A DNA stretch of 64,000 bases from NCBI GenBank assembly GCA_002197995.1, contig NGZR01000003.1:2604001-2668000 (forward strand), written 5' to 3'. Both the position numbers and the translations under genes were made by a program. The notes under the pieces were generated by a model that was not told where the DNA came from, did no database searches, and worked only from the letters and a program-made list of their open reading frames with translations. Of the stretch, positions 49,191 to 60,296 are shown piece after piece. This DNA comes from Gaeumannomyces sp. JS-464. Taxonomy: Eukaryota > Ascomycota > Sordariomycetes > Magnaporthales > Magnaporthaceae. How positions within the stretch are numbered: position 1 is the stretch's first letter; each line of letters opens with the position of its first letter.

Positions 49191-50342
49191 TCAGTACTGT
49201 TGCGGCGAGTGGTGTTGCTGGTACGGCTGGTAAGTTTGCTGGTCCGCAAAGGGATCGTACTGGACAGCCGGGGCCGGCGGCGGCTGCTGCTGCTGCTGCT
49301 GGTAACCCTGCTGCGCTTTGCCCTGCCCATGCGCCATGAGCGGCCGCCTGTCCTCGGGGCCCGGCGCGCCCGTGACCTGGACGGCGACGGCGGGCTTATT
49401 GGCGGCGACGGCGGCGCTGCGGGCGTCGCGGGCCATGGCGGCGGCCTCGGCGGCCCTGCGGATCCGGCGGTGCTCGCGGCGCTCGCGGCAGCAGCAGAAG
49501 CAGATGGACGCGGCGGCGGCGGCGACGGCGGCGGCGAAGAAGACGCCGATGACGACGCCCGCCGTGGGCACGCGGTTGTCGAGCTTGAGGCACGTCGACA
49601 CGCCCTGTTTGTCCGACTGGCACAGGTAGCCGTCCATGCAGACCGAGTAGGCGACGTTGGTCGGGAAGCACGGCAGCTTCTTGCCCGACTCCGGACCGGT
49701 CGTCTGGATCGGGCACATGGTCGTCGACATGGTCTTGGTCGTGTGGCAGCCCGTCTGGGGCCGTTGTTGTCGACGCCGTTGCTGCTGCGGCGGCGGGGGG
49801 CGCCGTCACGCTCCGGTCCTGGGGCTGGCGCGCGCCGAGCACGCCCGCCGGGGCCATGTCGGCGGCGTCGGGGGAGAGCGCGCGGGGCCGGCGTGGCTGC
49901 GGCGGCGGCGGGTGCCCGGGCGGGGTGTTGGTTCTGGTGGTGGCGCCGGCGCAGGTCGGCCATGCTGGGGCTGTCGCCGAGCTCGTCGCAGCGGCGGAGG
50001 GCCACTCGGCCTCGACGGCGGCCTCGCGGGCGGTGCAGCCGGCGTTGACGAAGCACGGCTCGAGGTCCGCGGCCTCGACCAGAGCGCCGTACCCGAAGGT
50101 CTGCTGAGGCCGGCGGCCGCAGGTCGCCTCTGGGCCGGGTGCGAGAGGCAGTAGGTGATGCTGCCCTTGTGGCCGCAGGCGGCGAGGTCGGCCAGCTCGG
50201 CGGAGCGGGAGGCTAGGCAGAAGGCTCTTTTACTGCTGCTTGGGGCCACGGCTCCGGCGCTGCTTGTCGCGAGGAGGAGGGAGAGGACGGCGAGGATCCA
50301 TGTTTGCGGCGGCGTGTGCCGTCGTGAGGGCCGGGCTGGCAT
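49191..50342 (-). CDS. Cys-rich type I membrane protein (several frameshifts)
   Basis: A signal peptide from 50342 (WILAVLSLLLATSSAGAVA) leads to a Cys ectodomain: KRAFCLASRSAELADLAACG, SITYCLSHPAQ, then in other frames DLEPCFVNAGCTAREAAVE and LRRCDELGDSPSMADLRR, and a Pro/Ala-rich linker. A second Cys block follows (CHTTKTMSTTMCPIQTTGPE, CFPTNVAYSVCMDGYLCQ, CLKLDN). A membrane span (TAGVVIGVFFAAAVAAAAAS) with CFCCC and a basic stop-transfer (RERREHRRIRR) is followed by a Gln/Pro-rich cytoplasmic tail ending HHSPQQY. At least three frame changes occur between 50150 and 49730, in very GC-rich DNA. The layout is that of a fungal surface sensor or adhesin-like protein; function unknown. Confidence 0.6.
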
Positions 50343-51661
50343 GGTGGAAGCACTGGCTTGCGACTGGTGGTGCTAGGGCTGAGATGGGGTATCTCGGCAG
50401 AACACGCCGCGCACGCGTGGAGCTCACTCCGTTGCTACTGGGGGAGTTACGTGTGTGCTACACGCAGCAAAAACGATCTTTGGAAGAGTTGCGCTGTACT
50501 AAACTATGACGGCGGAGGAGAAAGGAGGGAGGGGAGCCTAATATGATGGGCGGCTGGACTACCATACTACCATCGTGGCTTGCCCGCCGTCGATAATTGG
50601 GCGCAATTTTCACTAACACCCCTGGGCAGGAAACGAGGCGCTACAGCCTAGGCTCGTGGGCGCTTCACATTCGCAATCAACGCCAAGCCCCGCCAGCTCA
50701 GGCTGCCTTGGGGACCTGTTCCTTCGCCCACAGCGCTGCGCCACCGTCCGCTCACTCGCGGCGTGCATGGAACTTTGGGCATGAACAGCATCCATCCTAG
50801 GAGATGAGACGGGGAGGCGGGGAGGAGGACGATGAGGATGAGGATTTCCCACAGGGAGGACCCTCAACGGCGTGCACCGCGGTCAGAGCCGAGCCAGGTC
50901 ACGTTGGACGAAGCGGGCAGTCAGCACACGACAGGGCTGGCTGGAGCTTCACATCTTACTGTAGTATCTTACGTGCATGCATGCATGCAAGGACCTGTGC
51001 ATACGCGCCTCCACGCATGGACGACCACACACTTTTCACACACACACACAAGCCGAATCTCGGAAATCTAGACCACGCGCCTGGGACGTGGCGACGGGCT
51101 GTTTGCTAGCCCAAAAAGGCCCAAAGGTGCAGGTCAGCTTATTAGTGCCGGCCCAATCCCCTTTTGATTGGGCGCGCACTGAGGCCGGACGCCTGCTGGG
51201 CTTTTGCGCGGGCCAGAACACGGAAAGCCCAGGTCAGAGGCTGGGGAAGAGGGTAGTAGGGGGGCTTCGCCGAAGACGTGCAGGTGGCTGAGATCCCAAG
51301 GCAGACCGGCAATCAATCACGTCAAAGATCGCACTGCAGCCAGGATGACCCACCTGCCGCCTTGGGCGGGCAATGGTGAAGCTGCCGTCGCTAATCGGTT
51401 GGACTGTCAAGCGAGGGTTTAATTTGAATATGAATCGAACTTTGCAGCACGATATTAACTGATCCTCCTTAGCTGATGTGCAGTCTTGCAGAGTACAGCA
51501 TCCTCAAAGCCACCCTCAAACCGTCATCGTCTCTGTCCAACATCAAACTCGATCCAAACATTGGGTCCTCAGCTAAACGAGCGAGAATGGTGATGCCAAA
51601 AACCCGAAGCCCCTGGCACCCCGTGTTGGGGACCGACAAGACCCGTCCATGTGTTGCTCCA
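50343..51661. other. Intergenic
   Basis: No gene-like ORF. Contains a short GCATGCATGCATGC-type run near 50975-50990 and a CA repeat near 51033-51050. Confidence 0.45.
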
Positions 51662-51819
51662 TTACTTGCTGTGCGTCTTTGATCCATCCACGTCCCGTCA
51701 GCAAAGAGCCGGCCCAACCCTAGCACAAGGCACCAATATAAACTCACCGGGCAGTTGTCACAGCTGCAGTCCTGGCCGCAGGCGCAGGTCTTAGACGTCT
51801 CGCATCCGCAGTTGGGCAT
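51662..51819 (-). CDS. Metallothionein (28 aa)
   Basis: Tiny Cys-rich metal-binding protein. Exon 1 (51819-51748) encodes MPNCGCETSKTCACGQDCSC followed by DNCP; a 71-nt intron (GTGAGT...AAAG) separates exon 2 (51676-51662), giving THSK and stop. The seven Cys (C-x-C-x5-C-x-C-x3-C-x-C-x2-C) match the spacing of short fungal copper metallothioneins. The ending THSK is close to the THGK ending I associate with the Magnaporthe metallothionein. Reading through the intron instead gives a 170-codon ORF with no family features, and the frame open upstream of 51819 is 5' leader. It binds Cu(I)/Zn(II) in the cytosol or, in some fungi, acts at the cell surface; that role is from family knowledge. Confidence 0.8.
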
Positions 51820-51980
51820 CTTGGCTGCTTGCTTGTAGTTGGCTTCTTGTTCGTGCTGCGCGTACAGGTCGTGAAAATGTCGTTGCAAGTTTGTCGATGT
51901 GGCTAGCGTGCGCGTGTGGTTGACAACCTTCCTTGGTCGATGTGCCTCTGACGCCTCTCGGAAGGGGATCTCGAGGACCA

Positions 51981-51989
51981 TTTAAATAT
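51981..51989 (-). promoter_or_regulatory. TATA-like element of the metallothionein gene
   Basis: ATATTTAAA on the minus strand, about 165 nt upstream of the start codon, a normal distance for a short fungal gene with a leader. No copper-response motif could be assigned. Confidence 0.4.
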
Positions 51990-53019
51990 CCGCTGGCGTC
52001 GCAGCAGGCTTGCCACCATGGGACAAGCGGCGAAGCTTAAAACAAGCTCCTCATGATGACGAGGTTACCTTATCCGCCACATCGCAATACATTCCCCGCA
52101 GTTAGGTCGGCAAGTATGGGATATGGTTTTGCACTATCGGCTCATGGCCAGGGATCGGGTGTCGAGGATCGCCCCGCAGAAATGGCTCAGGAGAGAGACG
52201 GGAGTTTTGCCCATGACAAACGTCGACGGCCATGTCATCATCGACCCAGGCCGACGCGGCTTCCCCGCGGTTCCCAGTTCGATCCTGGGGGGAGGGGGTT
52301 TCATACTAGGCTGGCTTGCGGGTTTTGTGCGTGGTTATGGGCCAACCAATCATCCCTCGTTGCTTTGCGCCAAAATCGCCAGAGCTGCTGCTTCAGACGG
52401 GGCGAGCCCGGCGAGATGAGGCGAGACTACGGACGTGTGCCTTTCACAAACTCGTCCACTACTCGGACGCATGGTTGTATTGCAGCCACTTCTCACATGC
52501 AGACGCCGCTCGGATGGGACCAACATAGACAATGCAGCCTGGACGACCAAAATCACACGAACAGACGAGAACCCGGCTCTCTCGCCCTATCTCTTGGCGT
52601 CCAGACCAGCCTAAGGCCGAGTGAGCTTCTTGGGCTGCAGCCAGACATAAAATCCATTCCCGCACATTACATATCTAATATACCAAGAAATGCGGTCGTG
52701 GTTCCGTACGCACCAGTCCTCCAATGCGTCTTTTCGTTCTAATCGTCCCATATGAAACAATCCAGAAATTATGCCCCGCGAAAAGAAAACTCGGCTCGGA
52801 GGGGAGCGCGCCGGTCGGACAGGCCCACGGTTTGGTAGTCGGCCCGGCTCCCCTCCTGCAGGTGATTTTTATGCCACACAAGGAAAGAAACAAAGATATC
52901 GCGGACAAACAAGTAAAGACAGTCTAATGTGACGCAAGAAACTACAAGCGAAAGAAACAAAACGGTCTCGTTCGCGTTGAGGGAGAGCAAGAGACGACAG
53001 AGACGATGACGGCGAGGCC
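51990..53019. other. Intergenic
   Basis: The 229-codon plus-strand ORF at 52053-52742 has no domain and an unlikely composition; I do not call it. The right part is the 3' flank of ATG27. Confidence 0.45.
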
Positions 53020-54242
53020 TTAGTCGTCCCATTCTTCGTCTAGCTGGTCGATGAGACGGTTCTCGTCCTCCCTGTTCCTACTCCTGCCGTTTGGCGAAGA
53101 CGAGATGGTGCGATACCCCCGCCGCCCGGGGAGACAGCGGGAGCACGACGATGTGACGATGACGAACATGTCCTGGTGACAAGGAGCCGACCGTCAGCAA
53201 AAAACAAAAACTCCGGCTCGGCTGATTGCAGGGAGAGGGATTGAAGAAGATACGCACCGAGAGAAACTCCCAGATGCCAGCCCACAGGCTGTAGTTGGGC
53301 AGCTGGCGCCACCCCCGCGCGTGGGCGACGGTGCGCTGGTAGAAGACGCCGCCGAGGACGTAGACCATGACGGCGATCAGCAGGATGATGGCAAACAGCC
53401 CTCCGGGGCCGACGCTGCCAGGCGGGTGGGGTTCGACGCCGGCGCAGGCGTGGGACGACCGGACGTCGAAGAAGTAGGCGCAGCCGTCCGGGGTGCTGCC
53501 GATGTAGGACACGGCCGCCTTCTCGCCCATCATGTCGTGGTCGCACACAAAGGCGAAGGTGGCCGACTTGCGCCGCTCGCGCGACGCCTCGCTCTGCCGT
53601 AGCTGGTCCCGGCGCGCGCCCTCGGCCGCCGCCTCGTCGTCGAACCCGTGGTGCGCCGCGCCCGAGTGCACCGACGGCGCCCGCCTGTCCTTGGCCTTGG
53701 CGTCGCCGCCGCACGGCGAGCCGCCCGTGTACTGCAGCGAGACTTTCCGCCCGCGGGCCGTGAGCGTTGATGATGCTTGCCTGTGATGTGGGCGGTCCCT
53801 GTGGTCAGCAGCGGCCACTTCTCCCGCCGGCAGCCACACAACTACTTTGGATGGGGAACTCACCCTAGGGAGTAGACCTTGCCCTCCAGCTCGTAGTATG
53901 CGCTCACGTTCTTCCAGCTGCCCGAGTCCTGGAGCCCGACCACATCCTTGACCGGCTTGACGACGGGGGCGCAGATGTTGAGGGTGAAGTTTGCAGGGTG
54001 GTCCCAGCCGCGGCAAAGTAGTCGGCGGCTGGCACGCCGCTTTTGGGCTTGGCGCCGTCCTCCGGGGGCGCGACGGCCGTGTCCTTGCGCAGGTCGTGGA
54101 AGCCGACGGTCGAGGTGGCGGTGCACGGCTCGGCGGTGGTGGTGGTCTTGTCGGAGTCGGCGGCGAGCGAGACGTCAGCGAGGGCGGCCAGCGCCAGCAG
54201 CAGCGCGGCGGCCCCTGAGGCGGGCGCCATGGAGAGTCTCAT
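53020..54242 (-). CDS. ATG27: Autophagy-related protein 27 (about 351 aa, one frameshift)
   Basis: Type I membrane protein that cycles between Golgi, endosome, vacuole and pre-autophagosomal structure and helps Atg9 traffic. Exons: 54242-53864, 53780-53258 and 53172-53020, both introns GT-AG. Signal peptide APASGAAALLLALAALADV; luminal MRH-like domain with NFTLNICAPVVKPVKDVVG, SAYYELEGKVYSLG, KVSLQYTGGSPC, FAFVCDHDM and GCAYFFDVRSSHAC; membrane span GGLFAIILLIAVMVYVLGGV; then YQRTVAHARGWRQLPNYSLW and the acidic end ENRLIDQLDEEWDD. One base is missing near 54013, where DYFA continues in another frame as RGWDHPANFTLN. All domain landmarks are present, so a functional gene is likely. Confidence 0.87.
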
Positions 54243-55320
54243 CGTGGGAGGGTCCCGCGGGGTCGTTCCTTGGTCGGGCGATGTGCGCGGCTTCGAGATG
54301 ATGATGAGTACGGGGTGCTGGTCCGGCCAGGGGTGGGATTTGGATGTTGCGCAACCGAGAAATAACGAAAGAATCGACCAGAGAGTTGACGTGGAGCCGG
54401 CAATTGGCGGCGTCGCGTAGTGGGGCGCTACGAATCGTGCGGTGCAGCGCGACAGAGTTGAGAGCGCCGGGCATCAAGTTCAGTTGAGCTTTCGGATCCG
54501 GTCGTCGGAATCCTGCCGGGGGCTCTTCTTGTCTTGCCAGCCTACCGCGGAGCAACGGAGAAACATTCAAACTGCCTTGGTGGAGGCTCTACTGCACGGT
54601 CGCGGTCTCTTTTGTCTGCTCAATGCCTGATAGATAGGTCCGCTTACCTGTCTGTGATTTGGCCTCAACTGCCCGTGCCGCGATGGGCGGACCTACGTAA
54701 TGCCCCAGCAGGATCCAGCAACGCCGCTCTTTTGTCAGCACGTCGCCGTCACGTGCAAAAAATAGGAGTTTGGTGGAATTGCTCAGGTTATGTATTAACC
54801 ATCAAATCTGGTAGGTATTTTCGGCTGTCAATCAATATTTTCACACTGCCTCATTCTCAACGCAGCGCCTGTCCAGGAGTTTCAAAGGGCCCGAGGGCTC
54901 CAACACGCTATTCTGACAAATTGCTGTGTCTCCGATGGCCAAATCCATCCGCCACCAACTTTCCCATCTTTGACGCCCCTAGTGGTGGGACTGACGAAAA
55001 TGGCACGATCCGGAAAGCTAGTGTCCGGGGCGGGTAGCGAGTTTTGCTAGGGTTCAGAAGGCTGGCGACCCACTCGCCGGTCCCGGAAGCAAGACGTTGT
55101 CGATGGCCTGATAGACGCCCACGGGTCCACCTTCCCAAAGAAGGATCACCGGTGGCCTTGGGCGAGCTACAGACTGTTTTCTTCTTGGGTGCCTACCTAC
55201 CTATATAAATGGAGGGCGTCGCTGCCGTTCCCTTGGCTTGCTAATGTGAAGAACAACAGCGACCTCTACTCTCGCACATCGAGCCAACCGTCAGTCTTGA
55301 GCCTACCCACCGGTCCTACA
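54243..55320. other. Divergent intergenic region
   Basis: Shared upstream region of ATG27 and the sterol reductase gene. Other than the TATA box at 55202 nothing was recognised. Confidence 0.45.
55202..55210 (+). promoter_or_regulatory. TATA box of the sterol reductase gene
   Basis: TATATAAAT about 115 nt upstream of the ATG at 55321, in a short leader context. Confidence 0.5.
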
Positions 55321-56888
55321 ATGGCCCCCAAAGCCAAAGCCAGAGCCTCGCCTGGCTACCACTTCTTTGGCCCGTAAGGAGAACTCTGACCCATTCCCCT
55401 CTGCATTCCTCTGCCCGCCCATGTTGACACTTCCAAGATATGTAGCCTTTGGCATAAGCTTTGCCTCCCCGTACTTTTGTACATCTTCGCCTTCGCCTGC
55501 AACGATGTCTCGGGTTGCCCGGCCCCTTCTCTCCTCAACCCATCCTCGCTGAGCCTGGAAACTCTCAAGCAAGAGGTCGGCTGGCCTGGCTTTCGGGGTC
55601 TCGTGAGCATGAAGGCGACCCTTGCTGTCTTTGGCTACCACCTTCTCGGTGTCCTGCTATACCGCTTTCTTCCTGCCACCGAGATAGAAGGAACGGAGCT
55701 TACTTGGCGGTGGGAAGCTGAAGTATAGACTCAACGGTGCGTGGAAATGCTCAAGGCCTCCCAGTATCCCCTCCCTTGGCTTTTCTAACTTTCCAGAACA
55801 GCCTTTACCTCGAGCGTCTTCATCCTCGTGCTGTGCTTGGCCGGCACCATCGCCCAGGGGTCATCCTTCCCCGTGTGGGTCATCATCACGGAAAACTACC
55901 TGCAAATTCTCACCGCCAGCATGGCCATCGCCTATTTTCTGGCCACATTTGTTTATATCCGCAGCTTCAGCGTCAAGCCAGGCAACTGGCAACCGCCAAC
56001 TTGCCGAGGGCGGCTGCACTGGAAACCCATTTTACGACTGGTTCATCGCCGTGAGCTCAACCCTAGGGTGACACTGCCATCATTGGAGAAATCGATATCA
56101 AGGAATACATGGAACTCGCCCCCGGGCTCCTTTTTTGGCGCTCTCGACCTCGCCTTTCTTGCCAAGCAGCATCGACCTTTGGCTTCGTCTCGGACGGCGC
56201 CGTGTTCGTAACGGCCCGTCCAGACAATGTATGTGCTGGACTCCCATTACAATGAGCCGGCCGTTCTCACCACAATGGATATCATCACCGATGGCTTCGG
56301 CATATGCTTTCCTTTGGAGACCTCGTTTGGGTTCCCTTTTTACACTCCCACAGATGCGCTACCTCTCTGTCTACCCGTTTCTCTCGGCCCCTGGGGTATG
56401 GCCGGCGTGATCATGCTGGTCGCCGCTTCGTTCGCCGCCTTCCGCCTTTCCAACAGCCAGAAAAACCGGTTCCGCTCGAACCCGAAGGACCCCCGGGTTG
56501 CACACCTCAAGTACATCGACACCAGGCTGGCACCCGACTCCTTGTCAGCGGGTGGTGGGGCATTTCGCGGCACTTCAACTACTTGGCCGACTGGATGCAG
56601 GCCTGGCCTTACTCTCTCCCCACCGGCGCGGCCGGATATGTCATTCTAGCCGCCGGCGGTCAGGGCGGCAGCTCGCAGTCTTTCCGCATGCTGGACGGCA
56701 GGGAGGTTGTTCCAGGACCGGCCCGATGGTACGGCGTTCTGTTCACCTATTTCTACGTCGTTTATTTTGCTTCTCTCTTGATACACCGCGCGGGCAGGGA
56801 CGATGAGAAATGCGTCAGAAAATACGGCCAGGATTGGGAGCGATACAAGGCCATCGTGAGATGGAAGATTCTGCCGTACGTGTATTGA
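55321..56888 (+). CDS. ERG24: Delta(14)-sterol reductase, heavily frameshifted
   Basis: Multi-pass ER enzyme of ergosterol synthesis (reduces the C14 double bond; target of morpholine fungicides). Exons start at 55321, 55438 and 55802; introns 55374-55437 and 55737-55801. Family blocks: YIFAFACNDVSGC, LPATEIEGTEL, NAFTSSVFILVLCLAG, GNRQLAEGGCTGNP, ELNPRVTLP, IIGEIDIKEYMEL, TMYVLDSHYNEPAVLTTMD, LLVSGWWGISRHFNYLADW and the end DDEKCVRKYGQDWERYKAIV, WKILPYVY. To read them in order one must change frame about ten times, for example near 55463, 55710, 55985, 56050, 56092, 56145, 56176, 56208, 56300 and 56520. No stop arises by base substitution that I can see. Either a freshly dead copy or, more likely given the pattern in neighbours, poor local sequence. 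Confidence 0.8.
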
Positions 56889-57429
56889 GCACCGTTGGCT
56901 GGTAGCCTTGGTCGGTATGGGCATGAGTGCCACTAATTTGTCCCATTCGTAGCCCGGTTCTACTGAGCCTGGCTTCCTGGTCGAGCCTCTCACCACTCTG
57001 TCCCTTCCCCCAATTTTATCTACTTGCCCATCACATTTGCAAGAGCGCATGCCGATAGCATGGTTGTATAGCTGCGCCTATTTCTAGGCCCGCACCCCAG
57101 ATACGGTGGAATCATATCTTTTTAATATCGATGGCGGTCATCCTCAGCAATTCTTCCGTGGCAAATCATGAGGAGTCCAGCATGCTGGATCCTCTTTGCT
57201 TTCTTGGTCAAATCTGCGCTAAATTTCTTCATCATTGGCGCTCGAGGCCCCCGTGCGGTCCACGATGACGATAGCAGCTAAGACCGTAAAAACCGGCTCT
57301 GGAGGCTTCGGCGTCGGCCGCCGTGCCAGCAACGAGCGGCGGCAGCGAGGTTGGCGTCGAAAACAGTTGGATCAAGCTCATGGCCGCTATCTGCTGGTAC
57401 TCAAAGTGCATGCCGAGCGAAGAGAAGCG
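56889..57429. other. Intergenic
   Basis: 3' flank of ERG24; the last part may hold the unrecognisable N-terminus of the MFS pseudogene. Confidence 0.4.
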
Positions 57430-58620
57430 GCCGGCGCTCAAGCTCGACTTGATGATTCTGGTTTTCGGCTGATTGTGCTTTTCACCAAGTACCTGAACAG
57501 CCTTCGCTCACAAACGCATGCGTCAGGTTCGTGGTTATAGTCTCTCCAAGTGCGCAAAGATAGCACATTGGGCATGCCCTACGCATGTCAGTGCCCTTAT
57601 GTGGACAGTGCCGACTTTAACGCCCAACGGGATGAGGAAGGACCTTGAGATTCAGGGCAAAGGGTTCAACTACACGACAGTTGTTTTTGGTCGTCATATT
57701 GCCCTTCCATGATCCCCGCTTGCTACCACCTTACCCGCCACCCCATCGACATGGTACTTCCCATCCTCGAAATAGGCTGGGGGCTTTCGACCTTCGGGTT
57801 GGCCTGGGCCCTGAACGTGAACACCATCTACCCTATGCGGTCTTCCACTGGCCTCTCCAGGTCTGGTTCTCTCACTGCCATCATCCACGCCACCGGCTCC
57901 TGGATGAAGCCCTCCGGGATCGGCCGCCGTGTCGCCTTCTTCTACATCACCGCGCCCCTCGGGAGCGTGCTCGCGGGCTACCTCCAGGCCCCGCGTACTC
58001 CAGCCCCAACGGCGCGTGCGGCCTCACCGCTTGGCGGTCGTTGTTCATCTTCGACGCCTGCATCACTATCCCTATCGTCCCGGCCTCTGCGACAGACACC
58101 GTCGCGGATCGCGCCGGGCGCGTTTGCGAGGCTGTCCCTACTCATGATCGTCCCGACCCTCGTCGGCGTCGCTACGCCTATCGACCGGGACATCGGCGAG
58201 GGCGGACGGCCCGCTGCCCCCATACCCAACGAATACGAGGTGTGTTACAGTCGCAGAAAACCCATCACGCAACCAATCCCATACCTGGGCTCACCCAGGT
58301 GCCCTAGTACATGTAACCTGCCTAACCTGGTTGTCACCCTGACCTCTTCTAATCCTTTAGCCTTCCCGTCCCTGGCTATGGCCTGGGCCACGGTGACCAT
58401 GGGAGGCGATTGTGACGGCGCCCATGAACGCCATTGGCCAGGCTATTGTAGCCTGGGCGCAGCTGCTTCAGTTCTCCGCCATCGAGCCGCCCTGCTTCCG
58501 CCGCGAGTACCTTAGCGTGCTGGCCGCGGTCGCGGCCCGGTTTGCCCCGACCGTCCTGGTCTGGTTTTTGATCCGCCGAGATCAGAAGTGCGGTGTTGCA
58601 TACACGAGCCGAAACTTCGA
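57430..58620 (+). pseudogene. MFS transporter pseudogene (allantoate permease/pantothenate transporter type)
   Basis: Remains of a 12-helix anion:cation symporter. In order: RLDDSGFRLIVLFTKYLN (helix 1 region, 57441), GMRKDLEIQGKGFNYTTVVF (57630), LEIGWGLSTFGLAWALNVNT (57770), SLTAIIHATGSWMKPSGIGR, VAFFYITAPLGSVLAGYLQ (57935), GLTAWRSLFIFDACITIPIV in another frame (58030-58085), and FAPTVLVWFLIRRDQK near the C-terminus (58540-58590). Between 58090 and 58440 little is alignable by eye. Frames change repeatedly, and substitutions have replaced several usually conserved residues. Unlike the housekeeping genes nearby this looks truly decayed. Substrate class is from family resemblance only. Confidence 0.7.
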
Positions 58621-59516
58621 GGGAGAAGCGGATGAAAGCGCCTCGGGGTCTGCCCCGGCCCGCAAAGATTCTCGGAAAAATGAGCGTTGGGCAATGGAGC
58701 AAATCACACCTTTTTTGGATCCTTCCCTTGGTATCATGTATTTTCCACCAGTCTTGGGCATCATCTAGCCGCCATTTCTCCATAATATAATCGGTCTCCA
58801 TTGTGTTATCCGGACAACGCGACAACCTCCCCCCGCCGGGTCGGAATGGTGTGGTATCTTCGCCGACATTGGCTATTCGACGGTTTACACGGCAAGAACA
58901 ACACCTTTCGTCCCAGTCTCCATCTTCCAGGAATGAAAGATCACGGCGGCAAGCCGCGGTCCGTTAGTCGCCCCCTGAAGTCCGGCATGTTGTTGAAGCC
59001 CAAAGCCCCGCACCCTAGAAGGGCAGGACCGTACGATGGATCTACATTATATCGTTGCCTTCGGCGGTATCGGCATGGGGGCTACCCGTTTCACTCGCGA
59101 GACCTATTGAGATATCGTCAGTTGTTGTCGTCTACCAACCAATTGGGTAGTGGCCAGAGCCGGCCCGACATCCGCTGACTACTACCCCTGCTAGGCAGAC
59201 ACAAAAAAAAAGTGACCCGCCTCGGCTAGAGACGCATGTTCGGTTATGGCCGTCGATTTTTGTCCAGGTCCATCCGCGTAAAAACAATTCTACATGTACG
59301 CGTAAAGAAAAGCCCCGAAGAGGCATGGCACAGCGTTGCATTGCATTGTGCCAGAGCGGATTTTGAGTGGCGGGAACCCCTGTGAGCTCGGCGGTAGTGA
59401 GCCCCAGTCCGGTAAAGTTCAAAAAGGGGCACCCTCTGGACCCCGCGTCGGGTTCAGCCGCTGCCGCATGTCATGTCATCATCATTTACCCAATGGTGCC
59501 GGCTTTTAGAGACGGG

Positions 59517-59551
<35 letters not shown>
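59517..59551. repeat. Poly-A tract (A35)
   Basis: 35 uninterrupted A. GCGGGAACC lies about 150 bases upstream and GGTTCCCGC begins just after the run (about 59555), an inverted pair of 9 nt. No LINE ORF or clear target-site duplication was found. Confidence 0.9.
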
Positions 59552-59553
<2 letters not shown>

Positions 59554-60069
59554 GGTTCCCGCGACAATCTCCTTGTCTCGTCAGCACTTAGGCTTCCAGA
59601 TGGGGCAATGTCTCACGATATATTTTAGAGTTCCATGGATAAACCATCAACATGCATGCCTCATTCGTGGTCGCTTGCAGCTCAATCCACAGGATCATCA
59701 TCACCAGGATTTCACACTCAGCTGTAGCCATTGCTCTGCATCCCTCGGCCTGAATCCGTGGTCCCATTGGTGATCCATGTAACGGTTGTCAGCCATTAGG
59801 CTTCTGAATAGGGGACTGCTAAGGCCGTAACACAAAGACCTCGGCGTTTACTCAGCGGGGGTCATCAACAACCTTGCTCGTCTTGTTCGAAAGACAGCGG
59901 CTCCAGTGTAAACGGCTACCTTGATAGTGGAGACATACGATAGCAGCACATCAGAAGTCACACGACGACGATGAGTAGCCCGAGAGGAGCTGAGCGGTGA
60001 GGGGCGATAGAGAAGGAGATAGAGACGGGAGAGAGGTAGGTATGTGTGCAAATCCAAGAGAGCTCCAAG

Positions 60070-60076
60070 TATAAAG
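60070..60076 (+). promoter_or_regulatory. TATA box of the secreted peptide gene
   Basis: TATAAAG about 225 nt upstream of the ATG at 60297. Confidence 0.45.
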
Positions 60077-60296
60077 AGTCGTGATCCCCTCGCTGTCTGG
60101 ACATACCATCTCTTGCTCACCAGGACACCAGCCAGCAGAACCTCGCACTTCCATCAGCTCCTTCACTCAAAGACCAACAAGCCTAGCCTGAAAGCGCAGC
60201 AATCTCAAGGTAGCCACCGGACCATCCTTCCCTCACGCGCGCAGAAGAACCCAAAATCCCGACTGACACCGGCCGAGCCAACCCACAGCCGCCAAA

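Larger units (their letters stand above)
58621..60296. other. Intergenic with long poly-A tract
   Basis: No gene recognised. It contains the A35 run at 59517-59551 and, at the right end, the promoter of the secreted peptide gene. Confidence 0.45.

Noticed and set aside
49149..50048. 299-codon plus-strand ORF
   Set aside because: Antisense to the Cys-rich membrane protein, whose signal peptide, Cys blocks and membrane span are clear on the minus strand.
50970..51055. CATG and CA simple repeats as possible regulatory array
   Set aside because: Short microsatellites without other support.
51469..51981. 170-codon minus-strand ORF around the metallothionein
   Set aside because: The useful part is only 24 codons; the rest is 5' leader and intron read-through.
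52053..52742. 229-codon plus-strand ORF
   Set aside because: Random-looking Arg/Pro/Cys/His composition and no motif.
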